A stretch of 17,522 nucleotides of DNA from Rikenellaceae bacterium (GCA_900769145.1 CAAGFN010000091.1:1-17522), one strand, 5' to 3'. Counted from the first letter of the stretch, positions 7,990-15,306 are shown. Translations and numbers: made by a program. The notes: generated from the letters alone by a model not told the origin.

Positions 7990-8457
7990 CTACTTTTCTG
8001 AAGCCTTTTCCGCTGCCTTCTCTTCCCTCCTGCTGATCCTGCGTGCTGATGCCCTGACCTTTGAGGCTGCCTTAGGCTTGACCCTGGAGGTCTCCTGTAC
8101 CTGAACCGGCTCATCCGTATATTCTTTGCGAGGGGAATCAGCCCAGAGATCTTCCAGCCTGTAGAACTCCCTGTACTCTGTAAGGAATACGTGCACAACC
8201 ACATCTCCGTAGTCCAGGATAATCCAGAAATCATTCTCGAGTCCCTGCATGCGGAGCACCTTCATTCCGCATTTTTCCTGCATTCTCACGAGAATGTTGT
8301 CGGCGATTGCAGCAACTGCAGTGGTGGAATCAGCATTGCAGACAACAAAATAATCTGAAATTGCAGTACCGATAGGACGGAGATCAAGAGACACCACATT
8401 CTTTCCTTTCTTCTCCAGCATTGCGTCCGTTATGACTTCAAGTATTTTATTTTCCAT
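7990..8457 (-). CDS. rsfS: Ribosomal silencing factor RsfS with basic C-terminal tail
   Basis: Binds ribosomal protein uL14 on the large subunit and blocks joining with the small subunit when nutrients are short. The conserved domain covers residues 1 to about 112, with family features such as ISDYFVVCNADS (33-44), GLENDFWIILDYGDVVVHVF (72-91) and YREFYRLEDLWAD (94-106). Residues about 115-155 form an extra tail rich in Lys, Arg, Glu and Ala that is absent from the approximately 105-residue Escherichia coli protein. It is probably disordered and could contact rRNA. The gene is the first of the rsfS-ftsH-cdsA-psd block and diverges from birA across 72 bases. Confidence 0.93.
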   Translation of the reverse strand: MENKILEVITDAMLEKKGKNVVSLDLRPIGTAISDYFVVCNADSTTAVAAIADNILVRMQEKCGMKVLRMQGLENDFWIILDYGDVVVHVFLTEYREFYRLEDLWADSPRKEYTDEPVQVQETSRVKPKAASKVRASARRISRREEKAAEKASEK

Positions 8458-8484
8458 TTTGATAAGATTTCAATAAAGGATTTT

Positions 8485-8492
8485 TAAATTTG
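8485..8492 (+). promoter_or_regulatory. Promoter for birA (-7 element)
   Basis: The plus strand reads TAAATTTG, a full match to TAnnTTTG. A TTTG at 8458-8461 could act as -33, but the 23-base spacing is longer than the usual 19-21. The predicted start near 8498 leaves a leader of about 30 bases before the birA ATG. It faces the rsfS promoter, so the two -7 elements are only 12 bases apart. Confidence 0.45.
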
Positions 8493-8504
8493 TGTTCAAA
8501 TATG

Positions 8505-8512
8505 CAAATATA
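8505..8512 (-). promoter_or_regulatory. Promoter for the rsfS-ftsH-cdsA operon (-7 element)
   Basis: The minus strand reads TATATTTG, a full match to the Bacteroidota -7 element, with a near copy (CATATTTG) immediately downstream at 8497-8504. The -33 position is weak (TTTC 19 bases upstream, inside the first birA codons). Transcription would start near 8499, with a leader of about 42 bases. Confidence 0.5.
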
Positions 8513-8529
8513 AAACAAAAATCAATCCA

Positions 8530-9288
8530 ATGAAAGCGGAAATACCAATAACGTGGACAGAAGTGACAGATTCCACCAATTCTTGGGCTGCAAGGGCAAT
8601 GGCTGACATTGACAAAATGTCAGTTTTCGCTGCAAAATACCAGACGGCAGGCCGGGGGCAGAGGGGGAACAAATGGCATAGCGCCAGCGGGGAGAACCTG
8701 ACATTCTCCATAGGACTCCGCTTCGGAAATGAGGTTACAGGACATCTCAAGGCTATAGACCAGTTCGTCATTACAGAAATTTCCGCATTGGCCGTGGCGG
8801 ATTTCCTGACCTCTAAAGGAGCTACGGTCAAAATCAAATGGCCGAATGACATCTATGTCCGTGACCGGAAGATTTGCGGAATGCTTATAGAAAATTCACT
8901 CCGTGCGGATAAAGTGGCCACCTCCATTGTAGGTATCGGCATCAATCTGAAACAGCGTGAGTTCCCTCCTGAGCTGGTTAACCCTACGTCACTTGCGCTG
9001 GCTACGGGCATGGAGATGGAGCCGGAAGCAGCCCTGGCGGAGTTTATGCCATGCTTCCTCGCCAGGATGGAAATGTCATTGACTACTGAAGGCAGGATAA
9101 GGCTCCGCAATGACTACCTGGGCGTTCTCTACCGCAAGGACAAAGTGTCCTGGTACCGTGACAATGTCACCGGCACCGGGTTCGAAGGCATTATAAAAGG
9201 CATCTCCGACATTGGCGAGCTGCTTGTGGAGATGCCTGACAAATCTATTAAATCATTCTCCTTCAAGGAGATAGGATATATAATCTAA
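8530..9288 (+). CDS. birA: Biotin--[acetyl-CoA-carboxylase] ligase, single-function type
   Basis: Attaches biotin to the carrier protein of acetyl-CoA carboxylase through a biotinyl-AMP intermediate, enabling fatty acid synthesis. The 252-residue protein begins directly with the catalytic domain (TEVTDSTN at 10-17) and lacks the N-terminal DNA-binding helix-turn-helix of the E. coli repressor form. The biotinyl-AMP loop is GRGQRGNKW (41-49), followed by KWPND (103-107) and the active-site lysine Lys114 in RKICGMLIE. The small C-terminal domain occupies about 200-252. It is the only complete plus-strand gene in this part of the window, diverging from rsfS and converging on rpe with a 4-base overlap. 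Because the DNA-binding domain is missing, it should not regulate its own promoter as BirA does in E. coli. Confidence 0.96.
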   Translation: MKAEIPITWTEVTDSTNSWAARAMADIDKMSVFAAKYQTAGRGQRGNKWHSASGENLTFSIGLRFGNEVTGHLKAIDQFVITEISALAVADFLTSKGATVKIKWPNDIYVRDRKICGMLIENSLRADKVATSIVGIGINLKQREFPPELVNPTSLALATGMEMEPEAALAEFMPCFLARMEMSLTTEGRIRLRNDYLGVLYRKDKVSWYRDNVTGTGFEGIIKGISDIGELLVEMPDKSIKSFSFKEIGYII

Positions 9289-9938
9289 CCCTTCATAAGG
9301 CGGATTGCCCCGGCCGGGTCGGCAGCCTTGAAGACGGAACTTCCTGCTACCAGGATATCGGCACCGGCTTCGGCGAGCGCTGCGGCATTGGAAGGTGACA
9401 CTCCCCCGTCAACCTCGATTTCGCAATCCAGGACCCGGCGAGTAATCTCAGACTTCAGCGTCCTGACACGGTCATAAGTCGTCTCAATGAACTTCTGCCC
9501 TCCGAAGCCTGCGAACACTGACATGACCAGGATGAAATCTGCCTTTTCCAGATAAGGGAACAAATCTTCCACAGGAATGTCAGGATTTATGGCAATGCCG
9601 GCCCTGACCCCGTGTGAGCGTATCTGATCCAGGATTTCGCAGGCATCACGGCCTGCCTTCCGGGCTGCTTCGAGATGGAAACTGATCATTGACGCACCTG
9701 TCTTGGCAAAGCGTTCAATGTATTTGTAGGGTTCCACAATCATCAAGTGCACGTCAAGAGGCTTGACAGCAAGTCTTGCAATGGCCTCCACCACTGGAAA
9801 TCCGTATGAGAGATTCGGTACCAGGACACCGTCCATAATGTCGAGATGGAAAATGTCCGCATTGGCATCCACCATTTCCACATCCTTTGCAAGATGCAGG
9901 AAATCAGCGGAAAGCATTGAAGGGGCTATCTTTGTCAT
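9285..9938 (-). CDS. rpe: Ribulose-phosphate 3-epimerase
   Basis: Interconverts ribulose-5-phosphate and xylulose-5-phosphate in the pentose phosphate pathway. The 217-residue TIM barrel has the family's opening IAPSMLSADF (4-13), with metal ligands His31 and Asp33 in HLDIMDG, His64 in DVHLMI, and Asp177 in EVDGGVS. The phosphate-binding ends are GGV and VAGSSVF (197-203). One oddity: the usual NPGFGGQ loop reads VFAGFGGQKF (141-150), with Ala in place of Pro; the DNA supports this reading and the phosphate-gripping glycines are intact. Its start ATG overlaps the pepD stop (ATGA), which implies coupled translation. Its stop codon shares bases with the birA stop on the other strand. Confidence 0.96.
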   Translation of the reverse strand: MTKIAPSMLSADFLHLAKDVEMVDANADIFHLDIMDGVLVPNLSYGFPVVEAIARLAVKPLDVHLMIVEPYKYIERFAKTGASMISFHLEAARKAGRDACEILDQIRSHGVRAGIAINPDIPVEDLFPYLEKADFILVMSVFAGFGGQKFIETTYDRVRTLKSEITRRVLDCEIEVDGGVSPSNAAALAEAGADILVAGSSVFKAADPAGAIRLMKG

Positions 9939-11365
9939 TGGAAGTTGGCGACTACGTCCACGAGGAGTTTTACAAATTTTTCATTGGATTCCAGGTCGAG
10001 TTTCTCTCCCGGAGCGTGAACACCCCTGAGGGTTGGTCCGAATGAAATCATGTCCAAATCCGGGAACTTGGTCAGGAAAAGACCGCACTCCAGTCCGGCG
10101 TGAATGGCCTTGACCTCCGGTTCGACACCGAAAAGCTTCCTGTATGAGGCCACTGTGACATCGAGGATGTGCGAATCCATGTTCGGTTTCCATCCCGGAT
10201 ATGGGTCAGAGTGCGAAACTTCTGCACCGGCAAGGAGGAATGCTGCTTCCACCTTGTCAGCCATAAACTTCTTGGCCGAATCCACGGAACTACGCTGGCT
10301 GGTAGTAACCTTGATTTCTCCAGGGACGTTCATGAAGACAGCAGCAAGGTTTGTAGATGTCTCCACGAGGCCGTGGATATCCTGACTCATTGCCAGAACT
10401 CCGTGATTTACAGCTGTCAATGCGAAAATGAAGCGTCTTGCAGTATCCGAATCCACAGCCTTGCCCGGGTTCCCTGCCACAGTACATTCGAACGAAACAT
10501 CCGGATCCGTATTGTGGAATTCTGCCCTGACATCGCCGGCAAATTTGGAGAAAGCTGCCTCAATGGACTTGGCCGCAGCATTGTCAGCCAGAATCACGGC
10601 CTCGGCCTCGCGGGCGATGGCATTACGCTTGTTTCCGCCAATGAAGGATACCAGCTTGTATCCGGCAGTGTACTGCGAATAGAGGAAGCGGGCCAGAATC
10701 TGCACCGTATTGGCCCTTTCCTTGTTAATATCGTCTCCACTGTGACCACCAATGGCATTGAAGACCCTGAGTTTCAATGCGGCAAGTGACGGGTCGACAC
10801 TCTCTTCCGTATATCTGAAGACGGCAGTGGTATCCACTCCACCAGCGCATCCTACGAAAAGCTGGCCCTCATCCTCGGAGTCCAGGTTGATAAGTGTCTT
10901 GGCAGTGAAAAGCCCTGGTTCAATTGCATTTGCGCCATCCATCCCGGTTTCCTCGGAAATGGTGAAAAGGCATTCCAGCTTGCCGGTAGGGATGTCGCTG
11001 TCAAGCAATGCCAGGGATGCGGCTATACCGATGCCGTCATCTGCACCGAGAGTAGTATCCTTGGCAATCATCCAACCATCTTCAATTACGTAATTAATAG
11101 GATCCTTGGCGAAATCGTGAGCGCAACCTGAATTCTTTTCGCAAACCATATCCTGATGGCTCTGGAGCACGATTGCAGGCACATTCTCCTTGCCCGGAGC
11201 AGCCTCCCTGGTTATCACGACATTGCCGGTCGCATCTGTCTTGCAGCCAAGACCGCGGTCGGCGGCGAATTTTTGAAGAAATGCAGTCATCTTCTCCTCG
11301 TGACCTGATTCACGGGGAATTTTGGTGATTTCCTTGAAAATCTCGAGTACTGATTTTGAATCCAT
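9935..11365 (-). CDS. pepD: Aminoacyl-histidine dipeptidase (cytosol non-specific dipeptidase)
   Basis: Zinc metallopeptidase of family M20 (PepD type) that hydrolyses dipeptides such as Xaa-His in the cytoplasm. Its 476 residues match the usual size of about 485. Putative metal and catalytic residues by family pattern are His70 and Asp72 in LQSHQDMV, Asp109 in LGADDGIG, Glu138-Glu139 in ISEETGMDGA, Asp162 in NLDSEDEG and His450 in GVHAPGE. The lid or dimerisation domain occupies about 185-390. Its own promoter is well defined and it forms a two-gene unit with rpe by ATGA overlap. The pairing of a peptidase with a sugar-phosphate enzyme gives no obvious shared pathway. Product assignment is firm at family level; the preferred dipeptide is not visible in sequence. 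Confidence 0.95.
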   Translation of the reverse strand: MDSKSVLEIFKEITKIPRESGHEEKMTAFLQKFAADRGLGCKTDATGNVVITREAAPGKENVPAIVLQSHQDMVCEKNSGCAHDFAKDPINYVIEDGWMIAKDTTLGADDGIGIAASLALLDSDIPTGKLECLFTISEETGMDGANAIEPGLFTAKTLINLDSEDEGQLFVGCAGGVDTTAVFRYTEESVDPSLAALKLRVFNAIGGHSGDDINKERANTVQILARFLYSQYTAGYKLVSFIGGNKRNAIAREAEAVILADNAAAKSIEAAFSKFAGDVRAEFHNTDPDVSFECTVAGNPGKAVDSDTARRFIFALTAVNHGVLAMSQDIHGLVETSTNLAAVFMNVPGEIKVTTSQRSSVDSAKKFMADKVEAAFLLAGAEVSHSDPYPGWKPNMDSHILDVTVASYRKLFGVEPEVKAIHAGLECGLFLTKFPDLDMISFGPTLRGVHAPGEKLDLESNEKFVKLLVDVVANFQ

Positions 11366-11384
11366 GGTGAATTGTTATTTTGTA

Positions 11385-11415
11385 CAAAACTACAGTATTT
11401 TAGTTGGAATACAAA
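11385..11415 (-). promoter_or_regulatory. Promoter for pepD-rpe
   Basis: Minus strand TTTG (11412-11415) is followed after exactly 19 bases by TAGTTTTG (11385-11392). Both elements match the Bacteroidota consensus and the spacing is in range. Transcription should start near 11379, about 14 bases before the pepD ATG. The -33 element is formed by the end of the dnaA terminator T-run. Confidence 0.65.
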
Positions 11416-11438
11416 AAAAAGCCGGCTTATCTGCCGGC
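11413..11438 (-). terminator. Intrinsic terminator of dnaA
   Basis: In the dnaA sense, GCCGGC (11433-11438), a six-base loop AGATAA, GCCGGC (11421-11426) and then eight T (11413-11420). The stem is six G-C pairs. The dnaA stop codon TAA lies inside the loop, so the last codons of dnaA form half of the terminator. Confidence 0.85.
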
Positions 11439-12848
11439 AGCCTGAAGCAGGGACTGTATATCAGAAACGTATTGCCTGAATGCCTTGTCAGTGGCCATCA
11501 AATCTGAGACAGTCATGCAGGCATGAAGTACGGTGGCGTGGTCCTTGCCTCCCATCTCGGCACCGATGGTGGAAAGCGAACAACCCATGAGGTTGCGGCT
11601 CATATACATCGCAATCTGCCTTGCCTGGACAATCTGGCGCTTCCTCGACTTGGAAATGAGAACTTCCCTGGTGATGTTGAAGTAATCGCAGACGGTCTTC
11701 TGGACCTTGTCAAGTGTAAGGTCGTTCTTCTCCTCCCCTACAATCTTTCCGGTAATCTTCTCGGCCAGCTCCACCGTGATTTCCTTGTGAATCAGGGTGG
11801 CGTGCGCAATAAGGGATATCAATGCACCCTCCAGCTCCCTGAAATTGGATTTTATACGGGAGGCAAGATATTCGAGCACGTCCTTCTTCACTGTGACACC
11901 TTCCCTGAAGCTGCGCGCCTTGAGCATTTCCAGGCGGGTGGAGTATGAAGGTTTCTGGAGTTCCACGGACAATCCCCATTTGAGTCTGGAAAGAAGCCTT
12001 TCCTCGAAGTTCCTGAGGTCAGCCGGAGAACGGTCCGATGTGAATATCAGCTGTTTGCCGTTTTCGTGAAGATGATTGAAAACATTGAAGAATGCGCCCT
12101 GCGAACCCGGACCGATGAGGTCCTGGATATCATCCACGATGAGAACGTCTATTTTCATGTAGAATGCGAGGAAGTCGGTGAGTTTGTTCCTCACATTGAC
12201 CGCATCCATATACTGGGTCTTGAACTCGTTGCCGGTCACATAAAGGACTACGAGGTCAGGATATTTCTCCTTGATGGCAATTCCTATGGCCTGGGCGAGA
12301 TGGGTCTTGCCGAGACCCGGTCCACCGAAGAGGAAGAGAGGGTTGAAAGGTGTGTCTCCGGGAGCCGTGGAGATGCTCTCTCCGGCAGTTATGCCCATGC
12401 GATTGCATTCTCCCTTGACGAGATTGTTGAAACAGTAAACCGGATTGAGTCGCGGATTCACCTGAATCCTCCTGAGACCAGGGAATACGAACGGACCAGG
12501 TGCAGCACCTGCCGGATATGTGTTTACAGATATTGCCTTGTTCTCCGGTACTGATGAATCCTGGGCCGGGAACGTCATAGGCGGCTGGACCTTGACAGGG
12601 CTGGTCCTGTAAATCAGCTTCGCATCTGGTCCAATTACCCTCTGCAATGATTTCTTGAGCACATTGAGATAAACTTCCTCGATATATTTCCTGTAGAAAT
12701 CGGAAGGAACCTCCATCGTCAATGTGGACTCCTTGAACGAAAGCGGCTTCAACGGCTTGAACCAGCGCTCAAACATCTGGGCACCGATTATGTTCTCGAT
12801 TATCTTGCTGCACTCCGACCAAACCTCTATGTGACTTCCCTTCTGCAT
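11427..12848 (-). CDS. dnaA: Chromosomal replication initiator protein DnaA
   Basis: Binds DnaA boxes and melts the replication origin. From the ATG at 12846-12848 it is 473 residues. Domain I (2-80) opens EVWSECSKIIEN, followed by a short Pro-rich linker (85-125). AAA+ domain III has Walker A GGPGLGKTH (175-183), Walker B VLIVDDIQ (235-242), sensor I IFTSDRSP (268-275) and a likely arginine finger at Arg288 in RLLSRLKWG. Domain IV (about 375-473) carries the DnaA signature GGKDHATVLHA (433-443). The open frame extends 34 codons further to a TTG at 12950. I reject that start because the extension has no family match and the TTG lies inside a candidate -7 element. The gene stands alone, with a terminator at its end and a long AT-rich region before it. 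Confidence 0.97.
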   Translation of the reverse strand: MQKGSHIEVWSECSKIIENIIGAQMFERWFKPLKPLSFKESTLTMEVPSDFYRKYIEEVYLNVLKKSLQRVIGPDAKLIYRTSPVKVQPPMTFPAQDSSVPENKAISVNTYPAGAAPGPFVFPGLRRIQVNPRLNPVYCFNNLVKGECNRMGITAGESISTAPGDTPFNPLFLFGGPGLGKTHLAQAIGIAIKEKYPDLVVLYVTGNEFKTQYMDAVNVRNKLTDFLAFYMKIDVLIVDDIQDLIGPGSQGAFFNVFNHLHENGKQLIFTSDRSPADLRNFEERLLSRLKWGLSVELQKPSYSTRLEMLKARSFREGVTVKKDVLEYLASRIKSNFRELEGALISLIAHATLIHKEITVELAEKITGKIVGEEKNDLTLDKVQKTVCDYFNITREVLISKSRKRQIVQARQIAMYMSRNLMGCSLSTIGAEMGGKDHATVLHACMTVSDLMATDKAFRQYVSDIQSLLQAAGR

Positions 12849-12900
12849 ATACACCTCAAGCCTTTTCTTGAAACCTGTTTCGAAATTATTTATTAAAGTG

Positions 12901-12939
12901 AAAAAAAGCACCGGAATGTCAGGCGAGCCTTTTCTTCCG
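12901..12939 (-). promoter_or_regulatory. Terminator-like structure in the dnaA leader
   Basis: In the dnaA transcript sense, CGGAA (12935-12939) can pair with TTCCG (12912-12916), with a small inner stem AGG/CCT around a four-base loop. Three bases later comes a run of seven T (12901-12907). It lies between a candidate promoter and the dnaA ATG, where it could act as an attenuator. The stem is broken by an internal loop, so stability is uncertain. Confidence 0.3.
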
Positions 12940-12947
12940 ACGCTTTG

Positions 12948-12955
12948 CAAATATG
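12948..12955 (-). promoter_or_regulatory. Possible dnaA promoter (-7 element)
   Basis: The minus strand reads CATATTTG, one mismatch from TAnnTTTG. No -33 element is seen at 19-21 bases; the nearest TTG is 25 bases away. If used, the leader before the dnaA ATG would be about 93 bases. It is the best match I found in the region. Confidence 0.35.
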
Positions 12956-13201
12956 GGGGAAAAATATTTTATAAAAAAATCAATTTGATATTGTATTATT
13001 AAAAAAATTTTACGTGTAGCCGTTTTTGAATTTTGAAAACGAATAAAATGTAATTCATTGAAAACCAGCCATTTATAAATCCAAGAATGCATTTGGATAT
13101 TACTCAGGGCATTTTCTTATTTTGAATTTTTCAAAAATTATAAATTGATAGTTTTCATTAATTTACACTCTTTAATCAGGGTTATAAACACTTATCAACA
13201 G

Positions 13202-14113
13202 CTAAAACAGCGTAACCTTGAATTTCAGATATTTTTTCGGATCCGCTTCGATTCTTTTCACAAGGCTGTCAACATCAGAGAGCAGAGAATTGAGAGAATC
13301 GTAGGCCTCGGAATCATTGATCAGCTTTCCGACAGTACCGTCGGTATCATTGAGCCGGATGGAAAGTTCCTTCAATGACGCTACAAGTCCCCTCAGGTCA
13401 GCTTCAGTGAGATTGTCCGTAATGGTCCCGACATTGGCTACGGCCTTGTCAGCGCCATCGCATATTGACACAAGGCGGGTCGAAACATCCTTGAGATTAT
13501 GTATCAGACTGTCAATGTTGGTGGTGTTTCCGGCCAGCGAAGCCGAAAATTTGTCCACATTGGACAGGGTTCCCTCCAGATGGCTGATGGAGGACTGCAC
13601 TTTGCTCTCATCCACCGCGGCCAGTATACGGTTCAGGCCTGCAGCTGTGTTGCTGAGGCTGTCAATGATACCTGTAAGCTTGACGAGAAGCGGTCCTACA
13701 GCATCTCCAAGGGAGCTGAGAAGGTCCGGGGCGTAATCGCCCTTGAGCTCCGCCTTGTTCCTGACAGTCGTTTCTGAAGTTCCAAGGTCGATACGAATCC
13801 CCTTGCCACCCATGATATCCACGCTGTGGATAGTCATCCTGGAGTCTTCAGGTATCCTGATTTTCTTCAGGACCGTGCAGGAAACATCGAACATATCCGT
13901 TTCCGGGTTATAGACGACCTTGGTCACAGAACCGGCCTTGTAGCCCTTGACAATTACCGGATTCGAAGCTTCCAGCCCCTCGGTGGACGGGTAATGCGAA
14001 ATGAGGGTGATTTCCTTGTCAAACACGTCCGCTCCCCGCAAATAATTGATAATGAGGAAAGTGGATAAAAGTACCAATGCGGCGAAAATGCCGATTTTTG
14101 TCTCTCTTTTCAT
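13202..14113 (-). CDS. mlaD: MlaD-like MCE domain protein, phospholipid transport
   Basis: Substrate-binding component of an Mla-type ABC system that moves phospholipids between inner and outer membranes. The 303-residue protein starts with a positively charged end and one membrane anchor (8-24). The MCE domain spans about 36-112, with typical features GLEASNPVIVKGYKAGSV (46-63) and DIMGGKGIRIDLG (99-111). Residues 130-290 are predicted helical, with heptad-like Leu/Val spacing, and would form the extension seen in MCE proteins. The end DPKKYLKFKVTLF is the common Bacteroidota form. The permease (mlaE) and ATPase (mlaF) are not in the window. It follows the amidase by 41 bases and is likely co-transcribed with it. 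No clear terminator follows its stop, so some readthrough toward dnaA is possible. The function is by family; the exact lipid cargo is unknown. Confidence 0.92.
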   Translation of the reverse strand: MKRETKIGIFAALVLLSTFLIINYLRGADVFDKEITLISHYPSTEGLEASNPVIVKGYKAGSVTKVVYNPETDMFDVSCTVLKKIRIPEDSRMTIHSVDIMGGKGIRIDLGTSETTVRNKAELKGDYAPDLLSSLGDAVGPLLVKLTGIIDSLSNTAAGLNRILAAVDESKVQSSISHLEGTLSNVDKFSASLAGNTTNIDSLIHNLKDVSTRLVSICDGADKAVANVGTITDNLTEADLRGLVASLKELSIRLNDTDGTVGKLINDSEAYDSLNSLLSDVDSLVKRIEADPKKYLKFKVTLF

Positions 14114-14154
14114 ATTTATGATTTTTTCTTCCGGAACGATTCTGCCAATGGCGT

Positions 14155-15306
14155 TTACTTGACAGGGCTGACGGTATTGCCCTCAATCCCCACGATGAAG
14201 CAGCCGTCAAACTTGCCCTTCACCTCCCGAAAACTCTTCCGCACTTCTTCCAGGTCGTCCGAAACACATACTATATATTTATATATTTTACCTGTCCAGA
14301 TGACGGTCGGCTTATATCCGCGCAATGACGGATCATTGTCCTTCAGATGTTTTCCGCCCGCCAGAATCTGGACGCCGTACTTCTTGCTGCATGCAGCATC
14401 AGTGACAGGCTTTTCCCTTTGAGTGGCCGCATCCTGAGCCTTGGCATCCGCAACAGTCTTTTCCGGCCGGGAATCATGTTGTATAGCGGTCTGGTCGTAG
14501 GCCTTGATATATTCCTGCAATGCCTTCAGGACCCCTTTTGCAATGGCCTCACAGCCTTCGGCAGACTTCAATGTCGCAAGGTCTCCTGCATTGGACATGA
14601 ATCCGGCTTCAAGCAATGCGGAAGGCATTGAAGTTTTCCAGAGCAGATAGAAAGCACCCTGACGGATACCCTTGCTGGAACGCATCGGTCCTTTCGCGAG
14701 GGCTTTCTCCACTTTCTCCGCAAAGCTGAAACTCTGCCCGAAATGCACGTTCTGCATCAGTTTGAAGAATATGAATGACTCCGGGTCCGAAGGATTGAAG
14801 TTCTGGTACGTGGTGGTGTAGTCATCCTCGAGCATCATTACGGAGTTCTCCCGCTTGCAAACCTCCATATTGTAGGCATAGAGATCCTTGTTCTTGTCGG
14901 AGGATTCTCCAAGCACGAAGACGGCGAAACCGTTTGTGTACTTGGATGCATTGGAGTCAGCGTGAATCGAGAAAAACAGGTCAGCATTGTTCTTGTTGGC
15001 AATCTCGGCTCTTTTCTCAAGTGTTACGAACACATCGGTCGTCCTCGTCATAACCACCTTGATACCGGGACAATTGGCCTTGATCAGCTTCTGGAGCCTG
15101 AGTGCTATGTCGAGATTCACCTTGCTCTCGTAAGTTTTCCCGTCAGGGCTGAGGCAACCCGGGTCTTTGCCGCCGTGTCCGGCATCAATGCAGATTGTCC
15201 TGAAACGCATACCATCATTGGCACTCAACGCATTAGGCTGAGAAATCATGAAAATTGCCGATACAAGAATGATGGCGGATGCAATATGTTTTTGCGTATT
15301 TTTCAA
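14155..15306 (-). CDS. N-acetylmuramoyl-L-alanine amidase (Amidase_3) with C-terminal SPOR-like domain
   Basis: Periplasmic zinc amidase that cuts the bond between N-acetylmuramic acid and the peptide stem, used in daughter-cell separation. I place the start at the TTG at 15304-15306, giving 383 residues. The product then opens MKNTQKHIAS with a hydrophobic core and Ala-rich cleavage site near NALSA, a normal signal peptide. The frame stays open another 78 codons to 15540, but that part runs across both promoters and antisense to lptD. Zinc ligands are His44 in DAGHGGKDPG, Glu60 and His115 in FFSIHADS; the catalytic Glu is Glu233 in LLEAGFMSN. After a Lys/Gln/Ala-rich linker, residues about 308-375 (KKYGVQILAGG through DGCFIVGIEG) look like a SPOR domain, which binds septal peptidoglycan. 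It is first in a unit with mlaD and diverges from lptD. A product like E. coli AmiC in function is likely, without the AMIN domain. Confidence 0.9.
   Translation of the reverse strand: MKNTQKHIASAIILVSAIFMISQPNALSANDGMRFRTICIDAGHGGKDPGCLSPDGKTYESKVNLDIALRLQKLIKANCPGIKVVMTRTTDVFVTLEKRAEIANKNNADLFFSIHADSNASKYTNGFAVFVLGESSDKNKDLYAYNMEVCKRENSVMMLEDDYTTTYQNFNPSDPESFIFFKLMQNVHFGQSFSFAEKVEKALAKGPMRSSKGIRQGAFYLLWKTSMPSALLEAGFMSNAGDLATLKSAEGCEAIAKGVLKALQEYIKAYDQTAIQHDSRPEKTVADAKAQDAATQREKPVTDAACSKKYGVQILAGGKHLKDNDPSLRGYKPTVIWTGKIYKYIVCVSDDLEEVRKSFREVKGKFDGCFIVGIEGNTVSPVK

Larger units (their letters stand above)
12849..13201. other. AT-rich dnaA upstream region; candidate origin or dnaA control region
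   Basis: This 353-base stretch holds no gene. Its first 100 bases are the probable dnaA leader. From about 12957 to 13180 it is very AT-rich. Two DnaA-box-like 9-mers, TTATAAACA (13182-13190) and TTATCAACA (13192-13200), lie 10 bases apart start to start, next to the mlaD stop; the second differs from the E. coli consensus TTATCCACA at one base. The 11-mer TTTTGAATTTT occurs at 13024-13034 and again at 13120-13130, and each copy sits in an inverted repeat: CGTTTT/AAAACG (13021-13041) and AATTTTT-C-AAAAATT (13125-13139). These fit autoregulation of dnaA or an oriC with an unwinding region. Two boxes are few for a full origin. Confidence 0.4.

Noticed and set aside
12849..12950. 34-codon amino-terminal extension of DnaA starting at TTG 12950
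   Set aside because: DnaA family starts align with the ATG at 12848, and the TTG is part of a candidate -7 element, so it would lie upstream of the transcript.
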